Assembly (NCBI GenBank): GCA_035693615.1
Contig: DASSGH010000009.1
Location: 16,073 to 80,072, forward strand
DNA: 64,000 nt
DNA from: VAZQ01 sp035693615
Lineage (GTDB): Bacteria; Pseudomonadota; Alphaproteobacteria; Rhizobiales; Xanthobacteraceae
Direction: 5' to 3'
Each line of letters opens with the position of its first letter. The stretch's first letter is position 1. Shown here piece after piece: positions 8,696-17,931 of this stretch. The notes beneath the pieces were generated by a model, which was not told where the DNA came from, searched no databases, and saw only the letters and a list, made by a program, of their open reading frames with translations. Made by a program: the position numbers and the translations under genes.

Positions 8696-9622
8696 ATGGC
8701 TGACGTGACCAACCTGCCCGCCCGGCTTGGGCGCAAGCCGATCGTGGTCGCTCCGGGCGTCTACGATGCGTTCACCGCCTTGCTCGCCGAACGCAGCGGC
8801 TTCGCCACGCTTTACGTCTCCGGTGCGGCGATTTCGTATACGCGGCTCGGTAGGCCCGACATCGGTCTCGTGAGCATGAGCGAGGTCGTCGAGACCGTCG
8901 GCACGATCCGCGACCGTGTCAACGCTGATCTGATCGTCGATGCTGACACGGGCTACGGCAACGCGCTCAATGTGGCGCGTACCATGCGGCTGTTCGAGCG
9001 CGCCGGGGCGAGCGCGATCCAACTCGAGGACCAGGATTTTCCCAAGCGCTGCGGCCATCTCGATGGCAAGGTCCTCATCCCGCCGGCCGAGATGGCGGCA
9101 AAGATCAAGGCCGCGGTCGATGCGCGTCGCTCGCGCGAGACGCTGGTGATCGCGCGCACCGACGCGATCGCGGTCGAAGGCTTCGAGCGCGCCGTCGAGC
9201 GCGCCGCGCTCTACCGCGACGCCGGCGCCGACGTGCTGTTCGTCGAGGCGCCGCAGACGCGCGCGGAGCTCGAGCGCATCCCGCGCGCGCTCGGCAACGC
9301 GCCGCTGATGGCGAATATGGTCGAGGGCGGCAAGACCCCGCCGTTGCCGGCAGCGGAACTCGAGGCGATGGGGTTCGCCCTCGTCATCTTTCCTGGCGGG
9401 ATCGTGCGAGCATTTGCGCGCTTGGCGAGCGAGTATTACGCCTCGCTCGCCGCATCCGGCACATCCGAGCCGTTCCGTTCCCGCATGCTCGATTTCGCTG
9501 CCCTGAATGATCTGATCGGAACGCCGGAGATGCTCGCGCTCGGCAAACGCTACGACAGTTCCGCGCGCGCATCGCCCGGCAAGCGCGGCACGCGTGTTGA
9601 AAGCGCACGGCCCGAGTCTTGA
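8696..9622 (+). CDS. Isocitrate lyase/PEP mutase-superfamily lyase
   Basis: 308 residues. VDADTGYGN (about 81-89) gives the Mg-binding acidic residues, and FPKRCGHLDGK (115-125) carries the K-R-C-G-H active-site loop with the catalytic Cys119. That Cys separates carbon-carbon lyases (methylisocitrate, 2,3-dimethylmalate) from phosphonomutases. It probably cleaves a 2-alkylmalate- or isocitrate-like acid to pyruvate or glyoxylate plus a second acid. It lies in line with the Liv genes and 60 bases before a hydantoinase-like gene. Often annotated as oxaloacetate decarboxylase; the exact substrate is unknown. Confidence 0.85.
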   Translation: MADVTNLPARLGRKPIVVAPGVYDAFTALLAERSGFATLYVSGAAISYTRLGRPDIGLVSMSEVVETVGTIRDRVNADLIVDADTGYGNALNVARTMRLFERAGASAIQLEDQDFPKRCGHLDGKVLIPPAEMAAKIKAAVDARRSRETLVIARTDAIAVEGFERAVERAALYRDAGADVLFVEAPQTRAELERIPRALGNAPLMANMVEGGKTPPLPAAELEAMGFALVIFPGGIVRAFARLASEYYASLAASGTSEPFRSRMLDFAALNDLIGTPEMLALGKRYDSSARASPGKRGTRVESARPES

Positions 9623-9681
9623 TCTTTCACTTCGGTCCAATGCATGTCGTGTGAATTGGAAACGGGTTAAGCGGGACGCCA

Positions 9682-11148
9682 ATGGAAAAATTCTACGATC
9701 TCGTCATCAAGAACGCCCGCGTGGTGCGCCCCAACAGGACGTCCGTCGATTGTCTCGACATCGCCATCAAGGACGGAAAAGTCGCGCGTCTGTCACCGGA
9801 TATCGAGGCGGAACAGGCGAAAGAGGTTTTCGATGCCAAGAATCTTCTCGCCTTTCCTGGCTGCGTCGACGCCCACATGCATATCGGCATTTATGCGCCG
9901 CTCGCCCAGGACGCGGTTTCGGAGAGCAAGGCGGCGGCGATGGGCGGCGTGACGTCGAGCCTGAACTACATACGCACGGGGCATTACTATCTCAACCGCG
10001 GCGGTCCATACCGCGACTTCATGCCGGAAGTGCTCAAGCAATCCGAGGGACGATTCTGGGTCGACTACGGCTATCACATTGCCCCGATCGAGGCCGCGCA
10101 TATCGACGAAATGGAGCATCTCGTCCTCGACCATGGCGTCACATCGTTCAAGATTTTCATGTTTTATGGAGGATATGGGCTGCACGGACGTTCCACCCAT
10201 CAGAACGAATTTCTCATGCTTGGTCCGGAGGACCGCTATGACATCGCGCATTTCGAGTTCATCATGCGCTCCGCGCAGCGCTTGATGGCGGAATATCCCG
10301 ACCTTGCCGGCTACATCAGCGTCAGCCTTCATTGCGAGATTGCCGAGATCCTCAACGCCTACACCAAACTGGTCGAGAGCGATGGCACATTGACCGGCCT
10401 GCATGCCTACAGCGCCGCGCGGCCGCCGCATTCCGAAGGGCTTGCCATCTGGGTTGCCTCCTATCTCGCCAACGAAACCAATTGCCTGAACGTCAATCTC
10501 CTGCACCTGAGCTCGCGCAAGGCGATCGAAGCGGCATGGACCATGCAAGAGGTGTTTCCGCACATCGCCTTCCGCCGGGAAGTGACGGTAGGCCATCTGC
10601 TGCTGGACGCCGATTGCGCGTGCGCCGTCCACGCAAAGGTCAATCCGCCGATCCGCCCCCGGCCGGACGTGGAGGCGTTATGGCAGGCGGTGCTCGAGCG
10701 TAAGGTCGACTGGATCGTGAGCGACCATGCCTGCTGCTCGGCCGAACAGAAATGGTCAAAAGAGGATCCGACCAATATCTGGCTGGCGAAGGCGGGATTC
10801 GGCGGCACCGAATATCTGCTCTCGGGCGTGCTGAGCGAAGGCAGTAAGCGCGGCATGTCTTACAATCACATGGCCGAGCTTCTGAGCTTCAAGCCGGCGC
10901 AACGGTTCGGCTTGCTCAGCAAGGGCGACATCGCCCCTGGTTACGATGCCGACATCGCGCTCGTCGACCCGCATGAGAGCTTCGTCGTTCGTGCCGCCGA
11001 CTCCAAATCCGACCAGGGCTATTCACCCTTCGAGGGGCTCGAGCTCGCCGGTCGGGTGAAGACCACGTTCTTGCGCGGCGTTGCGGTGTTCCATCACGGA
11101 AACGTCACCGCGCCGGCGCGTGGTAGATACCTGCGCCGGCCGCAGTGA
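9682..11148 (+). CDS. Hydantoinase/dihydropyrimidinase-like amidohydrolase
   Basis: 488 residues. The cyclic amidohydrolase metal site is complete: DAHMHIG (His65, His67), Lys157 in SFKIFMFYGG (the carboxylated lysine), His in SLHCEIAE, His in LLHLSSRKA and Asp in VSDHACC. These hydrolyse cyclic amides such as dihydropyrimidines, hydantoins, allantoin or enamides. Position at the end of the Liv operon suggests it acts on the imported compound or its product. It is not a dihydroorotase by context; the substrate is not determinable. Confidence 0.85.
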   Translation: MEKFYDLVIKNARVVRPNRTSVDCLDIAIKDGKVARLSPDIEAEQAKEVFDAKNLLAFPGCVDAHMHIGIYAPLAQDAVSESKAAAMGGVTSSLNYIRTGHYYLNRGGPYRDFMPEVLKQSEGRFWVDYGYHIAPIEAAHIDEMEHLVLDHGVTSFKIFMFYGGYGLHGRSTHQNEFLMLGPEDRYDIAHFEFIMRSAQRLMAEYPDLAGYISVSLHCEIAEILNAYTKLVESDGTLTGLHAYSAARPPHSEGLAIWVASYLANETNCLNVNLLHLSSRKAIEAAWTMQEVFPHIAFRREVTVGHLLLDADCACAVHAKVNPPIRPRPDVEALWQAVLERKVDWIVSDHACCSAEQKWSKEDPTNIWLAKAGFGGTEYLLSGVLSEGSKRGMSYNHMAELLSFKPAQRFGLLSKGDIAPGYDADIALVDPHESFVVRAADSKSDQGYSPFEGLELAGRVKTTFLRGVAVFHHGNVTAPARGRYLRRPQ

Positions 11149-11308
11149 ATGGTTTCTACCCCCTGATCTTTCGGTGCTGCGGCACCTCGATCATCAACAA
11201 AAGCGGCGGACTTGCGCATGTGTGATCTCGCGTCCTTATGGAGTAGAGTCCATATCGGCTGCCGTCGATTCACTTCGCACGAACCTGCTTTAGCCCGAGG
11301 TTGAGCTG

Positions 11309-11695
11309 ATGAAGACGTACACCACGGTAATGTTGGCCGCGCTAGCCGGCGCGGCCATCGGCGGTCTCGCCGTCCAAGGCCTTCATGCGCAAACCAAGCT
11401 GCCAACGGCGTATTTCATCGCTGAAATCGACGTGACCAACGAGGACGTTTACAGCAAGCAGTGGATGCCGAAAGTCGACGAGACGGTCAAAGCCGCGGGC
11501 GGCGTCTACCTAGTGCGCAGCACGAACGTCGAGCGGATCGAGGGCACCGCTCCAAAGCGGCTCTTGATCAGCAGATGGGAAGACATCGACAAGCTGACCG
11601 CTTGGCGCGAATCCCAGGCGTACATGAAGACGCTGCCGCTCCTCGACAAGGCGGCCAAATCCGTGCGCTCATACGCGGTCGAAGGGCTAAATTAG
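11309..11695 (+). CDS. DUF1330 protein with N-terminal signal/anchor
   Basis: 128 residues. An N-terminal signal (about 1-29, ending HAQT) is followed by a DUF1330 ferredoxin-like dimeric alpha-beta barrel: AYFIAEIDVTNEDVYSKQW, then GGVYLVRS and RLLISRWEDIDKLTAW. Most DUF1330 proteins are cytosolic and about 95 residues, so this exported form is a variant. Function unknown. Alone in its unit, with a 160-base upstream gap that presumably holds its promoter. Confidence 0.8.
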   Translation: MKTYTTVMLAALAGAAIGGLAVQGLHAQTKLPTAYFIAEIDVTNEDVYSKQWMPKVDETVKAAGGVYLVRSTNVERIEGTAPKRLLISRWEDIDKLTAWRESQAYMKTLPLLDKAAKSVRSYAVEGLN

Positions 11696-11838
11696 GCTGT
11701 GCTTATGAAATTCCCACCTGTGTCCTAATTTTATTGATCGTACCTTGGAGGTGAAACGCGAAAATTCGGTACCGACCCGCTCGACGGACCACGTCAAAGT
11801 TTTAGCCATGCACGCATAAGCCTTTGGTCGTGGAGAAA

Positions 11839-11943
11839 GTGAAACGACGAGCGGCTTTGCTGTGCCCATCATGTGGCGCAAAAATGCAACTTGTACGAAT
11901 GTCAAAGCTTACGGCGTCGTGCCCGCGCTGTGAAAGCAAGTAA
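11839..11943 (+). CDS. Putative zinc-ribbon microprotein (34 aa)
   Basis: A short frame starting at GTG 11839 (or in-frame GTG 11830) and ending TAA 11943. It encodes CPSCG and, 19 residues on, CPRCE, that is two CxxC knuckles with a basic start, as in small rhizobial zinc-ribbon proteins. GGAG lies only 3 bases before GTG 11839, which is close. It lies just before the converging metallophosphoesterase gene. It may be a genuine microprotein or the last piece of a longer one. Confidence 0.45.
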   Translation: MKRRAALLCPSCGAKMQLVRMSKLTASCPRCESK

Positions 11944-11950
11944 TCCTGGC

Positions 11951-12712
11951 TCAGTTGTCGTCCGCGAACGCGGCATCCTCGGGGATGAGCTGCTTGCCGC
12001 CCGGCCCGTTCGAGGTCGACCGGCCGATGACGGTCCATTCCTGATAATTCCGTCGCAAGAGCCTGCATTCCACCGACACTTTGCCACCCCTGCCCACGTT
12101 GATGACGGCGTAGTTGCCGGCATTGACATGGCGCAGGCGCTTGCGGTCGTGCTTGCGCGCGACGGGAAGCATCCGGTCGAGTGCTGACGCGTTCACATAG
12201 GTCGTCGTGCCGCGCCGCAGCACCTCAAAGGTGTGCACATGCCCGTAGATGTGCAGCAGGAGGTTCGGAAAGTCGTGATCGAGATGTCGGGCGCGGTCAT
12301 GCGCCAGCAAAACGCATCTCCGCAAGTCGGTGCCGGATTTGCGCAGCGCGGCGCGGAGGAGGGCGCGGCACCTGCGTCCATATTCGGCGGTGCCGGAAAG
12401 CCGGCGCCGCCGCGGCAGCGGGCCGCGAAACGAATAGCCGGCGAATGTCAGGCTGCCCACCTTCACCGTCTCGAGATGCACGAGGTGCGCGCCGGCGCCG
12501 AATTTTGCGTCGTCCGGCATCCGGTCCCAATTGCCGTGTACGTACACGATGGGACACGCGAAGCTCGCGAGCGTCGCGAAGATTTCGTCCGCGGCGCGGG
12601 TGCCGATATCGCCCGCAACCGCGATCACGTCGTACGCATTTGCTTCCTGGGCGCGGAGCTTTCGCACGCAGGCGAGGTTGTTGTGGATGTCCGAGATCGC
12701 CAGGATTTTCAT
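11951..12712 (-). CDS. Calcineurin-like metallophosphoesterase
   Basis: 253 residues from ATG 12712; the open frame runs 62 codons further upstream, but the family starts with this MKILAISDIHNN. Metal-binding motifs appear in order: SDIH (7-10), GDIG, GNWD (the usual GNHD with Trp), LLAHD and GHVHTF. It is a cytosolic bimetal phosphodiesterase or phosphatase of the YfcE/Icc kind; substrate unknown. The C-terminal tail (about 30 residues after NVGRGGKVSVE) is extra. It stands alone between convergent and divergent neighbours. Confidence 0.85.
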   Translation of the reverse strand: MKILAISDIHNNLACVRKLRAQEANAYDVIAVAGDIGTRAADEIFATLASFACPIVYVHGNWDRMPDDAKFGAGAHLVHLETVKVGSLTFAGYSFRGPLPRRRRLSGTAEYGRRCRALLRAALRKSGTDLRRCVLLAHDRARHLDHDFPNLLLHIYGHVHTFEVLRRGTTTYVNASALDRMLPVARKHDRKRLRHVNAGNYAVINVGRGGKVSVECRLLRRNYQEWTVIGRSTSNGPGGKQLIPEDAAFADDN

Positions 12713-12979
12713 GTGCAGTACGTGCGATCGAGCGCTGGCGAAGCCCGTGGACGCTGGGCTTCGACGAGTGAAGCGAGGCCCGCTCTGTCGTGCCGGCACA
12801 GACCAGCAGGTTCCCACGCTAGGCTTGGTGGGCCCATCGCGCGTCGCAGCGAGGGGTGCTAGGCTGTTTGTGGCGTTTCGATAATCGGGATTGGGCAATA
12901 GGGGAGGACGTCATGCGATACAAGCCCAAAAGCGCGGCGACGCGCGTCGCATCGAAACCTTAAAGCGTGGCGTTCGCAC

Positions 12980-13774
12980 ATGCCCGGTCGGCTGGACGGC
13001 ATTCATGCACTCATCACCGGCGCCGCGGGCGGCATCGGCGCCGCCTGCGCTCGCCGCATGGCCGGTGAAGGCGCGCAGTTGCTGTTGGCGGATGTGAACG
13101 GCGAGGCGGCGAAATCGCTGGCCGACAAACTCGGCCAGGCATCGGTCCAGGCCGACGTTACCCGCGCGGCGGACATCGATCGCATGTTCGAGTTGGCCTA
13201 TCAGCGCTGGGGACGCCTGGACGTGCTGTTCAACAACGCCGGGATCGCCGAAGCCCGCCGGCTGCTCGAGCTCACGCCAGAGGAGTGGGACCGCACGCTG
13301 GCCGTCAACTTGCGCGCCGTTTTCTTCGTATTGCAAGCCGCCGCCAAGCGCATGCGCCAGCAGACGCCGATTGCCGGCTCCGAACTGCGCGGAAAGTTGA
13401 TCCAGACCGCCTCGATTGCCGCCTACCGCGGCGGTCAGGCCTACATGGTGCACTACGGCGCCAGCAAGGCCGGCGTCGTCAGCATCACTCGCACCGCCGC
13501 GCAGGTGCTTGCGGCCGACCGGATCACCTCGAATTGCGTCTGCCCTGGCGCGGTCGATACGGCGATGTGGAAGAAGATCGATGCCGAGTGGAGCGAGCTT
13601 GAGGGCTGGCAAGTTGGCGAAGCGTGGAAGCGGCGAACCGCAATCATCCCGCTCGGCCGAGCGGAAACCGCCGAGGACGTAGCCGGCGTCGTGAGCTTTC
13701 TCGCCAGCCGCGACTCCGACTACATGACCGGCCAGGCCGTCAACGTCGACGGCGGCCTCGTCATGGGCAATTAA
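12980..13774 (+). CDS. Short-chain dehydrogenase/reductase
   Basis: 264 residues. TGAAGGIG (13-20) is the NAD(P) loop, NNAG (85-88) and S145/Y159/K163 (YGASK) form the catalytic set, and the family C-terminus MTGQAVNVDGGLVMGN is present. Asp38 after the second strand favours NAD. A classical SDR acting on an alcohol or ketone; substrate unknown. It precedes the CocE-type hydrolase by 17 bases, so they are probably co-transcribed. A tiny frame at 12913-12963 with a good RBS lies just upstream. Confidence 0.9.
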   Translation: MPGRLDGIHALITGAAGGIGAACARRMAGEGAQLLLADVNGEAAKSLADKLGQASVQADVTRAADIDRMFELAYQRWGRLDVLFNNAGIAEARRLLELTPEEWDRTLAVNLRAVFFVLQAAAKRMRQQTPIAGSELRGKLIQTASIAAYRGGQAYMVHYGASKAGVVSITRTAAQVLAADRITSNCVCPGAVDTAMWKKIDAEWSELEGWQVGEAWKRRTAIIPLGRAETAEDVAGVVSFLASRDSDYMTGQAVNVDGGLVMGN

Positions 13775-13791
13775 GATCGCGCGGAAACGCT

Positions 13792-15735
13792 GTGATCGTC
13801 ACGACGTTTCCCCGCCCCGTGCGCGTCATCGAGCACACGTTGATACCGCTGCGCGACGGTACGACGTTGGCGGCCCGCATCTGGCTGCCGGAGGATGCGG
13901 AGCAGAACCCCGTTCCTGCGATCCTGGAATATCTGCCGTACCGCAAGCGCGACGGGACGTACGACAGGGACTCGCTCACGCATCCGTACCTGGCCGGCCA
14001 CGGCTACGCGGGCGTTCGCGTCGATCTCCGCGGCAGCGGCGAGTCGGAAGGTCTGCTGTTCGACGAGTACGCACAGCAGGAGCAGGACGATGCGCTCGAG
14101 GTGATCGCGTGGTTGGCGGCGCAGCCGTGGTGCAGCGGCGTCGTCGGCATGATGGGCATCTCCTGGGGCGGGTTCAACGGACTTCAAATTGCGGCGCGGC
14201 GCCCTGCGGCGCTCAAAGCCATCGTGACCATATGCTCGACCGACGATCGCTACGCCGATGACGCCCATTACATGGGTGGGACGCTTCTTACCGCCGGACT
14301 TGAATGGGGCTTCTTCTTTTTCGCTCTGATTTGCCTGCCCCCCGACCCGGTGCTCGTCGGCTACCGCTGGCGCGCGATGTGGCTGGAGCGGCTGGAGAAC
14401 GTACCGCTGTTCTTCGAAACTTGGCTGCGGCACCAGCGGCGCGACGCGTACTGGAAGCATGCATCGGTATGCGAGGACTACGCTGCGATCCAATGTCCGG
14501 TATACGCGGTGGGCGGCTGGACTGACGGCTATACGAACGCAGTTCCGCGACTGCTCGCGGGACTGAAGGTGCCGCGCAAGGGCCTCATCGGGCCGTGGGC
14601 GCACGCCTACCCGCATTTTGCGCGCCCCGGCCCGCAGATCGGCTTCCTGCAAGAGATGCTGCGTTGGTGGGACTATTGGCTGAAGGGTATCGATACCGGC
14701 GTGATGGACGAGCCCATGCTGCGCGTTTGGATGGCGGACAGCGTGAAACCGGCGTCTCGGCACGAGACGTTACCGGGCCGTTGGGTTGCGGAGCCTTCCT
14801 GGCCATCCCCGGCAATAACGCTCCGATCTTTATTTCTGACCGATGCGGGGCTGCGCGAGGAAGCGGCAACATTCACACCTCGCGCCATGTGCTCGCCGCA
14901 GACGGTCGGCAGCTGCGCAGGCGAGTGGGTTCCGTTCGGCCGCGGAGACGATCAAGCCGGCGATCAAGGGGAAGACGATGCGCGCTCGCTCGTTTTCGAT
15001 ACGGCGCCGCTCGAAACACCAATCGAGATGCTTGGCGCGGCGATCGCCACGCTCGAGGTCGTATCCGATAGGCCGATGGCGAACCTGGGGGTCCGCTTGT
15101 GCGACCTGCAGCCCGGCGGCGAATCGCTGCGGGTCAGTTACGGCGTGCTCAACCTCACGCATCGCGACGGCCACGAGAGCCCCGCGCTCCTGGCGGTAGG
15201 GCAGCGTTACCGGGTGCGCATTCAACTCAACGACGCGGGCGCGGTTTTTCCTGCCGGCCATAGGATCAGGCTCGCCTTATCCACCGCTTACTGGCCGATC
15301 GTGTGGCCTTGTCCCGAGAAGACGACGCTCACGATTTTGGCCGGCACGCTCGAGCTGCCCGTGCGCCCGCCGCGGGCCACGGATGCGCGGCTTAAGCCGC
15401 TGCCCGGTCCCGAGACGGCGGCGCCGGAGAAGCCGACGGTCAGTCGCCGCGGCGAGCTGCGCATCGAACGTATCGACCGCATCGGCCTTGAGTCGGGCTC
15501 GAAGGTCGCGACGAGGTTTCACATCGAGGACGATGACCCGCTCAGCGCCGTGGCCGAGCTGCGACGGACCGACACGAAATCGCGGGAGGGATGGCAAGTG
15601 CGAATCGAGACGCAGATGCGGCTCGCGTGCACGCGCGATGTCTTCCTGCTGCAGGCAAGCCTGCGCGCATGGGAGGGCGAGAACGAAGTCTGTCGTCGCG
15701 ATTGGGAGCGCGCTATTGCGCGAGATTTCCTCTGA
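13792..15735 (+). CDS. CocE/NonD-family serine hydrolase
   Basis: 647 residues from GTG 13792, 17 bases after the SDR stop and preceded by GGAAA. An earlier in-frame ATG would lie inside the SDR gene. The alpha/beta-hydrolase part has GISWGG with nucleophile Ser124, GGWTDGYTNA (Asp) and GPWAHAYPHF (His). The second half is the X-Pro dipeptidyl-peptidase C-terminal jelly roll. No signal peptide. Family members cleave esters or amides (cocaine esterase, glutaryl-7-ACA acylase). Probably acts with the SDR on an ester or amide; substrate unknown. Confidence 0.88.
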   Translation: MIVTTFPRPVRVIEHTLIPLRDGTTLAARIWLPEDAEQNPVPAILEYLPYRKRDGTYDRDSLTHPYLAGHGYAGVRVDLRGSGESEGLLFDEYAQQEQDDALEVIAWLAAQPWCSGVVGMMGISWGGFNGLQIAARRPAALKAIVTICSTDDRYADDAHYMGGTLLTAGLEWGFFFFALICLPPDPVLVGYRWRAMWLERLENVPLFFETWLRHQRRDAYWKHASVCEDYAAIQCPVYAVGGWTDGYTNAVPRLLAGLKVPRKGLIGPWAHAYPHFARPGPQIGFLQEMLRWWDYWLKGIDTGVMDEPMLRVWMADSVKPASRHETLPGRWVAEPSWPSPAITLRSLFLTDAGLREEAATFTPRAMCSPQTVGSCAGEWVPFGRGDDQAGDQGEDDARSLVFDTAPLETPIEMLGAAIATLEVVSDRPMANLGVRLCDLQPGGESLRVSYGVLNLTHRDGHESPALLAVGQRYRVRIQLNDAGAVFPAGHRIRLALSTAYWPIVWPCPEKTTLTILAGTLELPVRPPRATDARLKPLPGPETAAPEKPTVSRRGELRIERIDRIGLESGSKVATRFHIEDDDPLSAVAELRRTDTKSREGWQVRIETQMRLACTRDVFLLQASLRAWEGENEVCRRDWERAIARDFL

Positions 15736-15803
15736 TCGCTCAACTAACTTGGAGTGATTGCACGCAAGCTCGCTCTGCCCCGCTGCGCCTTGCGTGCCGG
15801 GTC

Positions 15804-16244
15804 TCACCTGTTCGGCGCGCCTGGGGCGAACAGGTCGTAGGGATAGCGGGCATACGCCATATTGGTCCCGCTAGCGCCCAGCAATCCTTCGATCTCCTCC
15901 GCCGTTTTCTCGACCACGTCGCGCGGCTGTCCGGCCTCGAGCTGGCGCCTGAGCTCGATCAGCGCCCGATTGGCGTCGTCCAGGCGCCGCGCCAGGACCG
16001 TTGCAACGTAAAGCAGTGCGACCGGGTCCACGCGCAGGAGGGTGGCGGCATCGGCGACGTAGAATTGCGATATCTCCAGCGCACGCACGTCCGCGGAGTG
16101 CGGTTGATCGAGCAACACCGAGAGCTCGCCGAAAACGGCGCCGGGCTCCCGCACGGCAGCGATCTCAAGGCCGCCCCTGAGGACTGCGACCACCCCTGTC
16201 CTCAGGATCAGCAGCCGGCCGGTCGTCGAGCCGGCAGCGATCAC
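15804..16244 (-). CDS. Cyclic-nucleotide-binding (Crp-like) domain protein, 5' end uncertain
   Basis: 146 residues from GTG 16244. A cNMP-binding beta roll is clear: AGSTTGRLLILRTGVVAVLRGG, then GAVFGELSVLLDQPHSADVRAL (phosphate-binding cassette), followed by a helix of the RRLDDANRALIELRRQ kind and no DNA-binding domain. Homologous domains begin about 20 residues earlier, and the frame upstream of GTG does read sensible sequence (RRFSDRNLGET) but offers no start codon. A Met-starting frame (MPLIPNIAMFQSKLGG) lies just upstream in another phase, so a one-base indel may have split the gene. Confidence 0.6.
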   Translation of the reverse strand: MIAAGSTTGRLLILRTGVVAVLRGGLEIAAVREPGAVFGELSVLLDQPHSADVRALEISQFYVADAATLLRVDPVALLYVATVLARRLDDANRALIELRRQLEAGQPRDVVEKTAEEIEGLLGASGTNMAYARYPYDLFAPGAPNR

Positions 16245-16544
16245 GGTCTCGCCGAGGTTGCGATCGGAAAACCGCCGAGCTTGCTCTGGAACATGGCGAT
16301 GTTGGGAATGAGTGGCATGGCGTGCTCGCTGCTCCGTTGCGCGTTTTGGCTTGCAGGTCTTGGCCTAGAACGTCTTGGCCTCCATCTTGAAATCCGCCAC
16401 ACAATCGAGAACTCTAACCGCTTCGAACCGGGAGCAACCGAAATGCTGTATCGGGCTGCGCTGCACCGGTGACGGCCTTCGAGATGCCTGCATCTTCGTG
16501 ACCCTTCCGGCCGATAGGCCGCGCCACCTTGGAGTGTCGAGCAC

Positions 16545-16838
16545 ATGCGCAGCTGGGACGTAGCTCTGCGGCTTTCGATCGTTTTCGCGATCGGCGCCCT
16601 TATAGCCCTGGCCGCCAGCCTCTATGAGGTCGACCGGCGCGACAAGAGCAGCTCTGAGACGGCTGCAGCCACTCTCACCGACCTCGAGCAGCAAGTGCAA
16701 ATTCTCGGCGATCAAATTCGCATTCTCACTAATCAACTGGACGCGAGCGAACGGCAAGCGCGGGCTCTCGGCAGCCAAATGCAAGGGCTTGATTCGCGGC
16801 TCAAGGCGCTGGAGGAGAACTTGCGCAGTCGCCGATGA
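16545..16838 (+). CDS. Small membrane-anchored coiled-coil protein
   Basis: 97 residues: one hydrophobic N-terminal helix (about 8-27), a charged turn (YEVDRRDKSSS), then an unbroken heptad-type helix (LEQQVQILGDQIRIL, LDSRLKALEENL) to the C-terminus. No named family recognised. Topology suggests an inner-membrane protein with a coiled-coil on one face, possibly oligomeric. GGAG lies about 10 bases before the ATG. It stands alone between two genes on the other strand. Confidence 0.6.
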   Translation: MRSWDVALRLSIVFAIGALIALAASLYEVDRRDKSSSETAAATLTDLEQQVQILGDQIRILTNQLDASERQARALGSQMQGLDSRLKALEENLRSRR

Positions 16839-16929
16839 TCGCCGCGCGCAGCCGCGGCATCCGCCGATCACCTCGCGGCGAGTTACTCCGCCCCGACAGC
16901 CAGGTATGCGCTACCCAATGTGGCGGCAG

Positions 16930-17721
16930 CTATGGCGCTACCGGCTCGTTCGGAAAGCCTGCCTTGTCCAGCGCGCGGCGCACACTGCCGGAGGCCTTCG
17001 CCTGTCGCAGGAATGCGGTGACATAGGCAAGCGCGTTCGGCCGGTTCTTCGGGACGGCGATCGAGATGGCGGTCTGCTGAAAACCGCCGTCGACAATGCG
17101 CGAGCCCGGCAATTGCGCCGCAAATGGCGGCAGCGAATCGCGCGAGAGAGCGAAGGCGTCGGCTTTGTCGGTATGCAGCAAGGACATGGCCTCCTCGACC
17201 GATGCCACGGCGGAAATCGTGGTTTTTTTCAGTGAACGTGCGGCCGCGCGGATGGTCGTTGTGTTGGCGATGCCGACCACGCGCACATCCGGCCGATCCA
17301 CCTCGGCGACCGTCTTGATGGCCGAGGCGGCCGTGGCGAGATAAGTGCTTTCGATCATGAAATAGGCCGGCCCGAAGTCGACGCGGCTCTTGCGCTCCTC
17401 GTCCACGGGCATGAATCCGACATCGACCGCGCCGGATTCGGTCGCGTCGGTCACCAGACCGGAGTTCGCTGCGAGCATGAACTCCAAGGGTACGCCGAGT
17501 TGTTTTGCAAGCTCCCTGGCAAGATCGACGGTAACGCCGTGCGGCTCGCCGCTTGCATCCTTGACGACGAAGAAGGCGGAAGCCGCGGGCGCGAAGACGA
17601 TCCCGACGCGCAGCTTGCCGGTGGGTATGAGCTCTTTCACTGCCGTGCCCTCCTGCGCGCCGGTGGCGCCGGCGGCGATTGCCGCAACCAATAGCATTCC
17701 GCACGATTGAAGAAATTGCAT
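16930..17721 (-). CDS. Periplasmic solute-binding protein, family 3
   Basis: 263 residues from ATG 17721, giving a signal peptide of about 22 residues (MQFLQSCGMLLVAAIAAG...). The mature protein is a bilobed SBP_bac_3 fold: GKLRVGIVFAP, then HGVTVDLARELAKQLGVPLEF and the family D-V-G-F motif (AVDVGFMPVDEERKSRVDFGPAYF). Typically binds polar amino acids. No permease or ATPase genes accompany it, so it is an orphan receptor. The open frame extends 48 codons upstream, but that part is low quality. Confidence 0.85.
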   Translation of the reverse strand: MQFLQSCGMLLVAAIAAGATGAQEGTAVKELIPTGKLRVGIVFAPAASAFFVVKDASGEPHGVTVDLARELAKQLGVPLEFMLAANSGLVTDATESGAVDVGFMPVDEERKSRVDFGPAYFMIESTYLATAASAIKTVAEVDRPDVRVVGIANTTTIRAAARSLKKTTISAVASVEEAMSLLHTDKADAFALSRDSLPPFAAQLPGSRIVDGGFQQTAISIAVPKNRPNALAYVTAFLRQAKASGSVRRALDKAGFPNEPVAP

Positions 17722-17931
17722 CACTGCTTGCTCCGATCTGGCTTCGCAAGAGCTCCTAGCTTTTTTCCCGCAGTGTCGCCAGTTTGGCTTATGGATGACG
17801 TTCGCGGCCATCTGCGGTTTCTTCGCTTCGCTGGTGGTGTATCGGCGGGGTGAGGCAAGCCGCAATGCCGTCGCCGCCGCGGCCTAGCCATTGCGCATCT
17901 GAGATTTGCTGGCGGGTAGCGGCTGTGCCGC

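Noticed and set aside
12913..12963. 16-codon frame with a strong RBS upstream of the SDR gene
   Set aside because: Could be a leader peptide, but it has no regulatory codon run and no attenuator hairpin was seen.
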